64,000 nt of DNA from an uncultured Lachnospiraceae bacterium (GTDB lineage: Bacteria > Bacillota > Clostridia > Lachnospirales > Lachnospiraceae), in assembly GCA_900546325.1 (NCBI GenBank), contig URCR01000005.1, forward strand, positions 28,995-92,994, given 5' to 3'. Within the stretch, counting starts at the first letter, position 1, and each line of letters begins with the position of its first letter. The notes under the pieces were generated by a model. It had not been told where the DNA came from. It ran no database searches and saw only the letters and a list, made by a program, of their open reading frames with translations. Shown in pieces: positions 15,856 to 24,117 of the stretch. Position numbers and translations under genes: made by a program.

Positions 15856-17705
15856 TGGCAAGGACAATGAATTATAAAAGACCGAAAAATACGAAGAAAA
15901 CATTAAAAAGGCTGCTTGGATATCTTGGTGCACATAAAATAGCGGTGGCAATTGTCGCAATTCTTGTCACAGTCAGCAGCGTGGCGAGCATTCTTGGAAC
16001 TTACCTTTTAAAACCGGTCGTAAACCGTTACATTCTTCCGGGGGACGTACAGGGATTGGCGAGGATGCTTCTGTTTATGGGAGTCATGTATGCGTCAGGA
16101 GTATTGGCAACCTACGGATATGGGCAGATCATGGCTCGTACCGGCCAGCAGATTGTAAGCGAGATCAGAGAAGATCTGTTCCGCCACACGCAGGGACTTC
16201 CGCTGGCATATTTTGACGGGCATACACACGGAGAACTGATGAGTCATTTTACAAATGATGTAGATACGATCTCGGAGGCATTAAACAACAGTTTCACAAC
16301 CTTGATCCAGAGTTTTTTTACGATTGTCGGAACGATCACCTGCATTATTCTTCTGAATTTTAAACTGTCATTGATCGTGCTTGTTTTTATGCTCTTGATG
16401 TTTTTCTTTATTAAATACAGCAGTGCAAGAGGAAAACGTTATTTTAACAGCCAGCAGAAGTATCTTGGTGAAATCAATGGATTTATCGAAGAAATGGTGG
16501 ATGGACAGAAAGTAGAGAAAGTGTTCCATCATGAAAAAGCAGATTTCGAGGAATTTTCAAGAAGAAATGAAAATCTCAGAAAGGCATCCACAAGTGCATT
16601 CCGCTATTCCGGAATGCTTGTCCCGACAATCGTCAGTCTTTCCTATGTCAATTATGCGGTTTCTGCATGTGTGGGAGGACTGTTTGTCATCAAAGGGATG
16701 ATGGATCTCGGAAGCCTTGCCTCTTATCTTGTCTATGTCAGACAGAGCGCGATGCCGGTCAACCAGTTTACGATGCAGGTAAATTTCCTTTTGGCTGCAT
16801 TGTCCGGGGCAGAGAGAATCTTTGACATGATGGATGAAGGGCAGGAGTGGGATGACGGAACCGTCACACTTTGCAGCGTCCGTGAAAAAGAGGACGGCAC
16901 ATTTGAAGAGTGCAAGGAAAGAAGCGGAAAATGGGCATGGAAAGACGAAGCGAATGGAACATTGACGCTGCTTCGCGGGGATGTGCGTTTTCATGACGTA
17001 GAGTTTGGATATACGGAGAAGAAACAGATTCTGAAGAAAATCAGTCTCTATGCCAAGCCGGGGCAGAAGATTGCCTTTGTCGGTTCGACCGGGGCAGGAA
17101 AGACGACGATCATCAACCTGATCAACCGTTTTTATGATGTGCAGGGAGGAAGCATTACTTATGACGGCATTGATGTGAAGAGGATCAAGAAGGCAGATCT
17201 TAGAAGATCACTGGGACTGGTACTTCAGGATACCCATTTGTTTACCGGGACGATTGCGGATAATATCCGCTATGGAAATCTGGATGCAAGTCAGGAGGCA
17301 GTGGAGGAGGCGGCAAAGCTTGCCAATGCGGATTCCTTTATCCGACGGCTGCCAAACGGATATGACACTATGATCGAAAGTGACGGCGCAAATCTGTCAC
17401 AGGGACAGAGACAGCTGCTTGCGATCGCAAGGGCAGCGGTTGCAGATCCTCCGGTGCTGATCCTTGATGAGGCTACAAGTTCCATTGACACGAGAACAGA
17501 GCGGTTGATTGAGCGGGGAATGGATTCTCTGATGAAGGGGCGGACTGTATTTGTCATTGCGCACAGACTTTCCACAGTTAGAAATTCCAATGCGATCATG
17601 GTGTTGGATCATGGGGAAATTATAGAGAGGGGAGATCATGAGGAGCTTCTGGAACAGAGAGGAAGATATTATCAGTTATATACGGGACAGTTTGAATTGG
17701 AATAA
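15855..17705 (+). CDS. ABC transporter, fused permease/ATPase (exporter half 2)
   Basis: Partner of the preceding ABC half. 616 aa: six-span exporter membrane domain, then an ATPase domain with canonical Walker A (GSTGAGKTT), signature LSQGQRQ, Walker B with catalytic Glu (ILDEATSSID) and H-loop His (IAHRLST). The start ATG overlaps the previous stop as TAATG, so translation is coupled. A ~40-residue insert between membrane and ATPase domains (around EWDDGTVTLCSVREKEDG) is longer than usual. Drug, lipid or peptide export is possible; the substrate is not visible. The adjacent MarR gene suggests induction by a small toxic ligand. Confidence 0.93.
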   Translation: MARTMNYKRPKNTKKTLKRLLGYLGAHKIAVAIVAILVTVSSVASILGTYLLKPVVNRYILPGDVQGLARMLLFMGVMYASGVLATYGYGQIMARTGQQIVSEIREDLFRHTQGLPLAYFDGHTHGELMSHFTNDVDTISEALNNSFTTLIQSFFTIVGTITCIILLNFKLSLIVLVFMLLMFFFIKYSSARGKRYFNSQQKYLGEINGFIEEMVDGQKVEKVFHHEKADFEEFSRRNENLRKASTSAFRYSGMLVPTIVSLSYVNYAVSACVGGLFVIKGMMDLGSLASYLVYVRQSAMPVNQFTMQVNFLLAALSGAERIFDMMDEGQEWDDGTVTLCSVREKEDGTFEECKERSGKWAWKDEANGTLTLLRGDVRFHDVEFGYTEKKQILKKISLYAKPGQKIAFVGSTGAGKTTIINLINRFYDVQGGSITYDGIDVKRIKKADLRRSLGLVLQDTHLFTGTIADNIRYGNLDASQEAVEEAAKLANADSFIRRLPNGYDTMIESDGANLSQGQRQLLAIARAAVADPPVLILDEATSSIDTRTERLIERGMDSLMKGRTVFVIAHRLSTVRNSNAIMVLDHGEIIERGDHEELLEQRGRYYQLYTGQFELE

Positions 17706-17729
17706 ACGGGAAAGAAAAGAGGGAAATAT

Positions 17730-18167
17730 ATGGAAAAATCAGCGATGATCAGAGAACTTCTGTTTTGCCTTGATATGGAGCGCCGACAGACGTTAAGACC
17801 GCAGTTTGAGAAGCTGGGACTGACACCGGGACAGCCGGGAGTGCTCAAAGCACTGTTGAAAAAGACAGAGATCACGCAGAAAGAACTGGCGCAGATGTGT
17901 CATGTGGATCAGACAACTTTGTCCAGGAATCTGGATAAGCTTGTCCAGGCAGGTTATGTAAAGAGAAAGACCGATGAAGAATGCAGGAGATGTTTTCTCA
18001 TTTCACTGACAGAAACCGGAAAAGAGAAGGCAAAGGAAGTCTGCATTGTCTTTCAAAACATGGAGAAACGTCTGACAAGCGGACTTTCGGAAGAGGAGAA
18101 GGAGCAACTTTACAATTATCTTGAGAGGATGCTATGCAACCTGAGAACGGAAAACGTATTATCCTAG
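17730..18167 (+). CDS. MarR-family transcriptional regulator
   Basis: 145 aa, winged-helix dimeric repressor. Visible are the recognition-helix region QKELAQMCHVDQTTLSRNLDKL (residues ~52-73, given as the helix-turn-helix) and the wing with KRKTDEECRRCFLISLTETG. It lies 24 bases after the exporter gene, in the same operon. The palindromes at 14007 and 14052 are the likely binding sites. The ligand is unknown. Confidence 0.9.
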   Translation: MEKSAMIRELLFCLDMERRQTLRPQFEKLGLTPGQPGVLKALLKKTEITQKELAQMCHVDQTTLSRNLDKLVQAGYVKRKTDEECRRCFLISLTETGKEKAKEVCIVFQNMEKRLTSGLSEEEKEQLYNYLERMLCNLRTENVLS

Positions 18168-18215
18168 GGGGCGGCAGATGAAAAAGAAGCTGCCGGAAGA
18201 AATGGAGGAAAAGAG

Positions 18216-18605
18216 ATGAATTTTGAGACAGTGCTATTATATAATCTCGACGAAGGCGAGAAGGCACGCAAGATTAAGATGGTACTTTTGAAAATGAAAG
18301 TAAAGATGAAAAAAGTGTCAACAGAGCAGTATCTGGAGCCGGTTGGATTTCTGGCGGGAAATAAGGAAATTCCATCTTCCGGAAACATCTATGAAGGGGA
18401 AGGATTTTCGGAGGAGATGCTTGTGATGAAAGGATTTACGAGCAGCAGGATCGATCTGTTACTAAAGGAGTTTCGAAAAGCGGGGATTGCGAAAGTCAAC
18501 CTGAAAGCGATCGTGACAGAGTACAATCAGAACTGGACTTCCCTGCAACTGTATCGTGAATTGAAAGAAGAACATGAGAAGATGAATGCGGGACAGACAT
18601 TGTAA
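18216..18605 (+). CDS. DUF3783 domain protein
   Basis: 129 aa with the pattern of DUF3783: an LLYNL start, GFLAG, EEMLVMKGF in the middle and LKAIVTEYNQNW near the end. Function unknown, soluble. The start overlaps a 13-codon mini-ORF (ATG at 18178, stop at 18217-18219) as ATGA. That peptide has a strong AGGGGGCGG RBS, so it may act as a translational leader, though it could also be incidental. It follows the MarR gene by 48 bases and ends at a strong terminator. Confidence 0.8.
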   Translation: MNFETVLLYNLDEGEKARKIKMVLLKMKVKMKKVSTEQYLEPVGFLAGNKEIPSSGNIYEGEGFSEEMLVMKGFTSSRIDLLLKEFRKAGIAKVNLKAIVTEYNQNWTSLQLYRELKEEHEKMNAGQTL

Positions 18606-18612
18606 GGGTATG

Positions 18613-18651
18613 CCCTGCCGGAAGTAATTCCGGCAAGGGTGTATTTTTTTT
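18613..18651 (+). terminator. Terminator of the exporter-MarR-DUF3783 operon
   Basis: Stem CCCTGCCGGAA (18613-18623) pairs with TTCCGGCAAGGG (18628-18639), then TGTA and eight T's. Confidence 0.9.
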
Positions 18652-18679
18652 GCCCACATAGGAAATTCCTTCAGAATCC

Positions 18680-18720
18680 TTTAGAAAATCTTTAGAATTT
18701 TGTCCATGGGATGTTTAGAA
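18680..18720 (+). promoter_or_regulatory. Three TTTAGAA direct repeats before a two-component operon
   Basis: TTTAGAA occurs at 18680, 18691 and 18714. The spacings of 11 and 23 bp keep the sites roughly on one helix face, as for OmpR-family regulators, which bind direct repeats. The weak TATACT hexamers at 18729 and 18757 lack a good -35, as expected for an activated promoter. Autoregulation by the response regulator at 18832 is inferred. Confidence 0.5.
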
Positions 18721-18831
18721 CTTGGCTTTATACTAGGTTTTGCAAAGGAAAAGTAGTATACTGAAACTGTTTACGGAAGATTTTATTCTATATAGAAAGT
18801 ATACGAAAAGGAACGAAAGGGAGCAGGGGAT

Positions 18832-19536
18832 ATGAAGAACCAGATAGTAATTGTAGAAGATGACAAAGAGATCCGGGAGGGAGTGGAGATTTATCTCCGC
18901 AGCCAGGGGTACACGGTCTTTCAGGCAGAGAACGGGAAGGAGGGACTGGAAATTATCGAGCGGGAGAAGATCGATCTGGCAATCGTTGACATTATGATGC
19001 CGGTGATGGATGGGATCACAATGACGATGAGGCTTAGGGAAAAATATGAATTTCCGGTTATCATGCTGTCGGCAAAATCGGAGGAGGTGGACAAGGTGAT
19101 GGGGCTCAACATCGGTGCCGATGATTATGTCACAAAGCCGTTTACACCGATGGAACTGATGGCGCGGGTGAACTCTCAGCTTCGCAGATACAATCGATTT
19201 CAGGAGGCGCTCAACAAAAAAGAAGAAAAGGAAAGATCCTATGTGATCGGAGGGCTGGAAGTCAATGAAGACCGCGTGGAAGTGCTTGTGGACGGAAAGC
19301 AGGTCAAGATGACGCCGATTGAATTTAAGATTTTGCTGCTTTTAATCAGATATCCGGGAAGAGTTTTTTCCGCAGAGGAGATCTATGAGAGAGTCTGGAA
19401 CGAAAAAGCAGTCAACACGGAGACGATCATGGTACATATCCGGAATATTCGGGAAAAGATTGAGATCAATCCAAAAGAACCAAAGTATGTAAAGGTGGTG
19501 TGGGGAATTGGCTATAAAATGGAAAAACAAATGTAA
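18832..19536 (+). CDS. Response regulator, OmpR/VanR type
   Basis: 234 aa. N-terminal receiver with acidic pocket (VEDD), phospho-acceptor Asp53 in LAIVDIMMPVMDG, and the conserved Lys in DDYVTKPF. The C-terminal winged helix shows MTPIEFKILLLLIRYPGRVFS and ends VWGIGYKME. It is translationally coupled to the kinase gene, whose start lies inside its last 10 codons. Similar to VanR-like regulators; target genes unknown. Confidence 0.93.
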   Translation: MKNQIVIVEDDKEIREGVEIYLRSQGYTVFQAENGKEGLEIIEREKIDLAIVDIMMPVMDGITMTMRLREKYEFPVIMLSAKSEEVDKVMGLNIGADDYVTKPFTPMELMARVNSQLRRYNRFQEALNKKEEKERSYVIGGLEVNEDRVEVLVDGKQVKMTPIEFKILLLLIRYPGRVFSAEEIYERVWNEKAVNTETIMVHIRNIREKIEINPKEPKYVKVVWGIGYKMEKQM

Positions 19537-21634
19537 GATCAAATATTTTTTGTGGGTGCTGCTCTGCGTAGTTCCGGCGATGGTGATTTTGTCCGCCTAT
19601 CCGCATATAAGAGAGCAGAGTGAGAAAGAGAGCAGAAAATATTATACGACACGGGAATTCGTGGAAATGCTCTATAATGGGAATCAACTTTTATATGAAG
19701 AAATCAGTGGGGCCAATACGCAGGAACTGGATCCGCCGGGGAATTCTTTTCAGGAGGTACGTCCATATCTTCAGTATGAAGTGTTAAACAAAAAAGGGCA
19801 AACACTTACAAAGAACGGGGAGTCTTTAAAGCAGGTCCTCGAACAAAATCATATAAAAAAGTATGACTGGGTCGTGGAGATTGCATACGATCATCTTGGA
19901 AATGCAGAGGTTGCAGAGTGCTATGGAACATATGCACAGAAAATGAAAGTGCGTCTGTCGGAAGTATTGTATCATCAATATGAAGATCAATATGAAAATG
20001 TAGAGACAGCAGAAGAGATGGGAACCCCGGAGGACTGTACATTTTTATATGGAATGACGAAGGAACAGGGGGAGGCATATCAGTCCTATATCGGGAATCC
20101 GTTTTATGCCGTTTATTATAGAAGCGGAATGGCAGATATCATCAGAATTTCGATTTTTGTGCTGATCGGCGCGGCGATACTTCTTCCGTTCGTGAAAAAG
20201 TTAAGTACCGGAAACGAGAGAGGTTTTCAGATGCCGGTAGAAATCATTGGAATTTCTGTCATAGGGCTGCTGATCTTGTGGGAGGCAGTTACCAGTCTGG
20301 TCATCGGTACAATCAGAGGAGACATTCAGGACAGACTGGTACAGCTCGGATTGAGCAATGGAAATGCAGAGAGTATTGTCATGGCATGGAATCTGATTGT
20401 CTGGATCTTATACTTCGGTCTGATCTACTGGGTGGCAGGAAGCATTCGCAGCCTGATCGGTGTCGGATGGAAACATGCAGTCAGAGAAAGGATACTTTTG
20501 ATTCCGTTTCTGAAAAAACATCGTGCAAAACTGGAAAAAGCATGTTCTTTTTTGAAAAAGAAATGGAGCGGACTGGCAAAGCGGGTTGACAGATTCTTTC
20601 GGATTGACCTGCAGGAACGATCAAACAAAGTGATCTTCCGGTTTGTTGCAGCACAGTTTGTGATCGTATCGCTGTTTTGTATGGGATGGTTCTTTGGAAT
20701 TGCGGGAGTGCTGGTCTACTCAGTGGTCTTATTCCGGACTATCTGCAAAAAGTACTTTAAGATCAAACAGGACTATCAGCGCATGCTTCAGGCGACAGAG
20801 AAGATTGCATCCGGCAACCTTGATATGTCTATGGAACAGGATTTCGGAATTTTTGACCCGGTCAGAAATCAGTTACTTCAGATCCAGAGCGGATTTAAGT
20901 CGGCGGTGGAGGAAGAGGTCAAAAGTCAGAAGATGAAGACGGAGTTGATCACCAATGTTTCACACGATCTGAAAACACCGTTGACAGCGATCATCACTTA
21001 CGTCAATCTGCTGAAAGAAGAGGGAATCACGGATGAAGAGCGGGAAAACTATATCGACGTGCTGGAGCGAAAATCTATGCGGCTCAAAGTTCTGATTGAG
21101 GACCTGTTTGAAGTCAGCAAGGCCACAAGCAAAAATGTAAAGCTTGAACTGGCAAAAGTAGACATCACTTCACTTTTGAAGCAGGTGAGATTAGAGCTGA
21201 GCGAACGGATAGAGAAATCCGGACTTGACTTCCGGTGGAAGCTTCCGGAAGAAAAAGTATATCTTACTTTAGACGGACAGAAAACTTACAGGATCTTTGA
21301 AAATCTGCTGATCAATATTTTGAAATATTCACTGGAAGGTACGAGGGTGTATATTGATGTGGAAGATGTAGATGACACCGTCACGATCACAATGAAAAAT
21401 ATTTCCAAAGGAGAACTGAATTTTCATCCGGGCGAGATTACAGAGCGGTTTGTGCGCGGGGATGCTTCGAGAAATACGGAAGGGTCCGGGCTTGGGCTTG
21501 CAATCGTCAAAAGTTTTGCGGAACTTCAAAAAGGAAAACTTACAATCGATGTAAATGGAGATCTGTTTGTTGCAAAAATCCAGTGGAAACGGACAGAGAT
21601 GAAGGAGATCGTCGAGAAGATATCCCTCACATAA
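19508..21634 (+). CDS. Sensor histidine kinase, multi-span
   Basis: 708 aa. Starts with TTG at 19508 (AAGGTGGTGTGGGG upstream); the next in-frame Met lies inside the first membrane span, so an earlier start is needed. One N-terminal span, an extracytoplasmic domain (~35-215), several further spans (~215-400), a HAMP-like linker, the HisKA domain with phospho-His486 in NVSHDLKTPLTAI, then HATPase with N-box (NLLINILKYS) and G-box GSGLGLAIVKSF. Cognate of the response regulator upstream, whose gene it overlaps by 29 bases. The signal is unknown; VanS-like by overall design. Confidence 0.9.
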   Translation: MAIKWKNKCKIKYFLWVLLCVVPAMVILSAYPHIREQSEKESRKYYTTREFVEMLYNGNQLLYEEISGANTQELDPPGNSFQEVRPYLQYEVLNKKGQTLTKNGESLKQVLEQNHIKKYDWVVEIAYDHLGNAEVAECYGTYAQKMKVRLSEVLYHQYEDQYENVETAEEMGTPEDCTFLYGMTKEQGEAYQSYIGNPFYAVYYRSGMADIIRISIFVLIGAAILLPFVKKLSTGNERGFQMPVEIIGISVIGLLILWEAVTSLVIGTIRGDIQDRLVQLGLSNGNAESIVMAWNLIVWILYFGLIYWVAGSIRSLIGVGWKHAVRERILLIPFLKKHRAKLEKACSFLKKKWSGLAKRVDRFFRIDLQERSNKVIFRFVAAQFVIVSLFCMGWFFGIAGVLVYSVVLFRTICKKYFKIKQDYQRMLQATEKIASGNLDMSMEQDFGIFDPVRNQLLQIQSGFKSAVEEEVKSQKMKTELITNVSHDLKTPLTAIITYVNLLKEEGITDEERENYIDVLERKSMRLKVLIEDLFEVSKATSKNVKLELAKVDITSLLKQVRLELSERIEKSGLDFRWKLPEEKVYLTLDGQKTYRIFENLLINILKYSLEGTRVYIDVEDVDDTVTITMKNISKGELNFHPGEITERFVRGDASRNTEGSGLGLAIVKSFAELQKGKLTIDVNGDLFVAKIQWKRTEMKEIVEKISLT

Positions 21635-21644
21635 AAGATAGTTC

Positions 21645-21658
21645 TTATTCGATTTTAA
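21645..21658 (+). promoter_or_regulatory. Partial copy of the potassium-regulon box
   Basis: TTATTCGATTTTAA differs by one base from the core TTATACGATTTTAA found in front of kdp and ktr. A TAGAAT hexamer begins at 21676, 26 bases after the CG step; in the kdp copy the TATAAT begins 25 bases after it. It precedes the small membrane protein gene at 21734. Confidence 0.5.
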
Positions 21659-21733
21659 CTTTGCATTCTTTTTTTTAGAATCATTTTAATTCCTGACATG
21701 ATAATCTGTGGAAAGCATAAGGAGGGAATGATT

Positions 21734-21928
21734 ATGAAGCAGATGATCAGTCAGGTGACAACAATGGAAAAGAAATGTAAAGAAGGTTTTGAACATTTTT
21801 CAGATAAATATCCAGTCGTGACATGTGCACTTGCATTTTTAGGAGCACCGGTATTACTTGTCGGAGCACTTACACTGACAACAACCGCGGTGATGCTGCC
21901 ATTCAGTATGATTTTCGGATGGATGTAA
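21734..21928 (+). CDS. Small membrane protein next to kdp (64 aa)
   Basis: From ATG 21734 (AAGGAGGG seven bases upstream) it encodes an amphipathic charged N-terminus (~25 residues) and a long hydrophobic stretch of ~35 residues with Gly and Pro that could form one or two spans. Family not recognised. It has its own leader with a partial copy of the potassium box and its own terminator, which points to a role linked to K+ supply or the Kdp system. That link is inference. Confidence 0.75.
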   Translation: MKQMISQVTTMEKKCKEGFEHFSDKYPVVTCALAFLGAPVLLVGALTLTTTAVMLPFSMIFGWM

Positions 21929-21991
21929 GGCACCTGATAAGAGGACAGAAGTAAAATAGAAAATAGAAATGGGAAGTTGAAGTTTCCAGTC

Positions 21992-22034
21992 AGAAAAAAG
22001 CAATCTGCCAGAAAGCGCAGTTGCTTTTTTCTCT
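21992..22034 (+). terminator. Terminator after the small membrane protein
   Basis: Stem AGAAAAAAGCAA / TTGCTTTTTTCT with a short loop and a built-in T-run. It isolates the small gene from the kdp operon. Confidence 0.8.
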
Positions 22035-22109
22035 TTATACGGGAAAAGAATGTTCTGTGAAAGAATATGATTCTGCACATTTTTTGCGCCGCCGGAAGCA
22101 GAAGAACAT

Positions 22110-22152
22110 AAAATCTTTATACGATTTTAATAGAAAAGAGGAAAATTATAAT
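22110..22152 (+). promoter_or_regulatory. kdp promoter with potassium-regulon box
   Basis: A 23-nt sequence at 22110-22132 is identical to one at 28923-28945. Its core is the inverted repeat AAAATC-TTTATAC-GATTTT. It covers the place where the -35 would be for the TATAAT at 22147-22152, and no -35 consensus is present. This is the expected layout for an activator such as KdpE. The rest of the 21929-22215 gap holds the preceding terminator and the kdp leader. Confidence 0.7.
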
Positions 22153-22215
22153 ACCGCCTTAATTTTAGTTATGCTAATTTGATATGTAAACAAATGGAGA
22201 AGGAAGGAATGAAAA

Positions 22216-22356
22216 ATGATGACAGATATTTTTATGATTTTGTTGTTGCTTATCTGTTTCGGAAGTATGAAACTGCTGGCGGACTGGTGCGAAAAGCAGG
22301 TCGGGACAGCGGAAGGAAGAAAAAAAGAAGAATACTATCATGTGGAGGACAAATAA
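22216..22356 (+). CDS. kdpF: KdpF-like small subunit (46 aa)
   Basis: Single-span peptide: residues ~3-24 are hydrophobic (IFMILLLLICFG), followed by a conserved-looking LADWCEKQ and a charged tail. It sits directly before kdpA (stop TAA 22354-22356, kdpA ATG at 22357) with RBS GGAAGGAATG upstream. KdpF stabilises the KdpFABC complex in E. coli. The homology here rests on position, size and topology rather than on sequence identity, and the tail is longer than in enterobacterial KdpF. Confidence 0.7.
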   Translation: MMTDIFMILLLLICFGSMKLLADWCEKQVGTAEGRKKEEYYHVEDK

Positions 22357-24093
22357 ATGTTGCAGATCATTATCACACTGGCGATCTATATTGCACTGGT
22401 GATTCCAGTCGGAACTTACATGTATCACATCGCCGCCAATCGAAAGACATTTGCAGATCCGGTGTTTAACAGAGTAGACCGGGTAATCTATAAAGTATGC
22501 AAAATCAAAGGCGAGGGAATGACGTGGAAACAATACGCGTTCAGTCTTTTGATGACAAATGCAGTTATGGTGTTTGCGGGATACCTGATCCTGAGAGTGC
22601 AGGGATTATTGCTGGCAAATCCAAATCAGATTGAAGGGATGGAACCGACACTGTCATTTAACACGATCATCAGTTTTATGACAAATACAAACCTTCAGCA
22701 TTATGCCGGGGAATCCGGACTTTCTTATTTGAGCCAGATGTTAGTCATTACATTTATGATGTTTACATCGGCAGCGACCGGATATGCGGCATGCATGGCA
22801 TTTTGCAGAGGAATTACCGGAAACCGCAAAGATGTCGGAAACTTCTATGAAGATGTGGTCCGCATCACTACAAGAATTTTAATTCCATTTTCGATCGTGA
22901 TCGGAATCCTTCTGATCTGGCAGGGAGTACCGCAGACACTGGCAGGAACTGCGACAGTGGAGACGATTGAGGGAAGACTTCAGGATATTGCAATGGGACC
23001 GGTAGCAGCGCTTGAGAGTATCAAACATCTCGGCACAAACGGAGGAGGATTCTTCGGAGCAAACTCTTCCAGCCCGTTTGAAAATCCGACAATTATTTCC
23101 AATCTCATTGAGTTATACTCGATGATGCTTTTACCGGGAGCCTGTGTCATTACTTTTGGAAAAATGGCTGCAGAGCGGAAAAAGGAGAAAACAGTAAACG
23201 CAGCCGCAAAGATCAAAAGAAATGTGACTTGCTTTGGTTCTCAGGGAAGAACGATTTTTGCAGCGATGTCTATCTTATTCCTTGTAGGACTTACCGTGTG
23301 TTATTTGGCAGAGAAGTCCGGCAATCCTCTGCTTGCAGAAGCGGGACTGGATCAGACGGTTGGTAATATGGAAGGAAAAGAGGTTCGTTTTGGAGTTGCG
23401 CAGTCTGCACTTTTCACTACAACGACAACTTCCTTTACGACCGGAACTGTCAACAACATGCACGATTCACTGACACCGCTCGGAGGAATGATTCCGATGC
23501 TTCATATGATGTTAAACTGTGTGTTTGGCGGCAAGGGTGTCGGATTGATGAACATGCTCATGTATGTGATTCTCGCTGTATTTCTGTGCGGTCTGATGAT
23601 CGGGCGGACGCCGGAGTATCTGAATAAGAAGATTGAGGGAAAAGAGATGAAGCTGGTTGCGATCGTGCTGATCATTCATCCGCTTCTGATTCTCGGCTTC
23701 TCCGCACTGGCAGTGATGACAGGTGCAGGGCAGGAAGGAATTACAAATCCGGGATTTCACGGATTGTCACAAGTATTGTATGAATACGCTTCTTCAGCAG
23801 CGAACAATGGTTCCGGCTTTGAGGGACTTGCAGATAATACTTATTTCTGGAACATTACGACGGGACTTGCGATGTTTTTCGGAAGATATATTACGATGAT
23901 TGCGCAGCTTGCGATCGCCGGAAGCTTTCTTGCGAAGCGAAGAGTCAATGAGACAGTCGGAACACTCCGCACTGACAACGTACTGTTCGTATTTATTCTT
24001 GTATTTGTTGTGTATATTTTTGCAGCACTTACATTTTTCCCGGCACTGGCACTTGGACCGATTGCGGAACATCTCGTGCTGTGGATGCCATAA
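22357..24093 (+). CDS. kdpA: Potassium-transporting ATPase subunit A
   Basis: K+-translocating subunit of the high-affinity KdpFABC pump. 578 aa, about ten spans. All four pore-loop regions of the KdpA/SKT fold are visible: TNTNLQHYAGESGLSYLSQM, GTNGGGFFGANSSSPFENPT, TTTSFTTGTVNNMHDSLTPL and SSAANNGSGFEGL. Start directly after kdpF; kdpB follows in the same operon. Complete and unremarkable in sequence. Confidence 0.97.
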   Translation: MLQIIITLAIYIALVIPVGTYMYHIAANRKTFADPVFNRVDRVIYKVCKIKGEGMTWKQYAFSLLMTNAVMVFAGYLILRVQGLLLANPNQIEGMEPTLSFNTIISFMTNTNLQHYAGESGLSYLSQMLVITFMMFTSAATGYAACMAFCRGITGNRKDVGNFYEDVVRITTRILIPFSIVIGILLIWQGVPQTLAGTATVETIEGRLQDIAMGPVAALESIKHLGTNGGGFFGANSSSPFENPTIISNLIELYSMMLLPGACVITFGKMAAERKKEKTVNAAAKIKRNVTCFGSQGRTIFAAMSILFLVGLTVCYLAEKSGNPLLAEAGLDQTVGNMEGKEVRFGVAQSALFTTTTTSFTTGTVNNMHDSLTPLGGMIPMLHMMLNCVFGGKGVGLMNMLMYVILAVFLCGLMIGRTPEYLNKKIEGKEMKLVAIVLIIHPLLILGFSALAVMTGAGQEGITNPGFHGLSQVLYEYASSAANNGSGFEGLADNTYFWNITTGLAMFFGRYITMIAQLAIAGSFLAKRRVNETVGTLRTDNVLFVFILVFVVYIFAALTFFPALALGPIAEHLVLWMP

Positions 24094-24117
24094 TATGGTG
24101 AAAGGATCTTGACGGAA

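Noticed and set aside
22179..22469. 96-codon open frame across kdpF and the start of kdpA
   Set aside because: Other frame than kdpF/kdpA; the 46-aa kdpF-like gene with its own RBS and direct junction to kdpA is the better reading.
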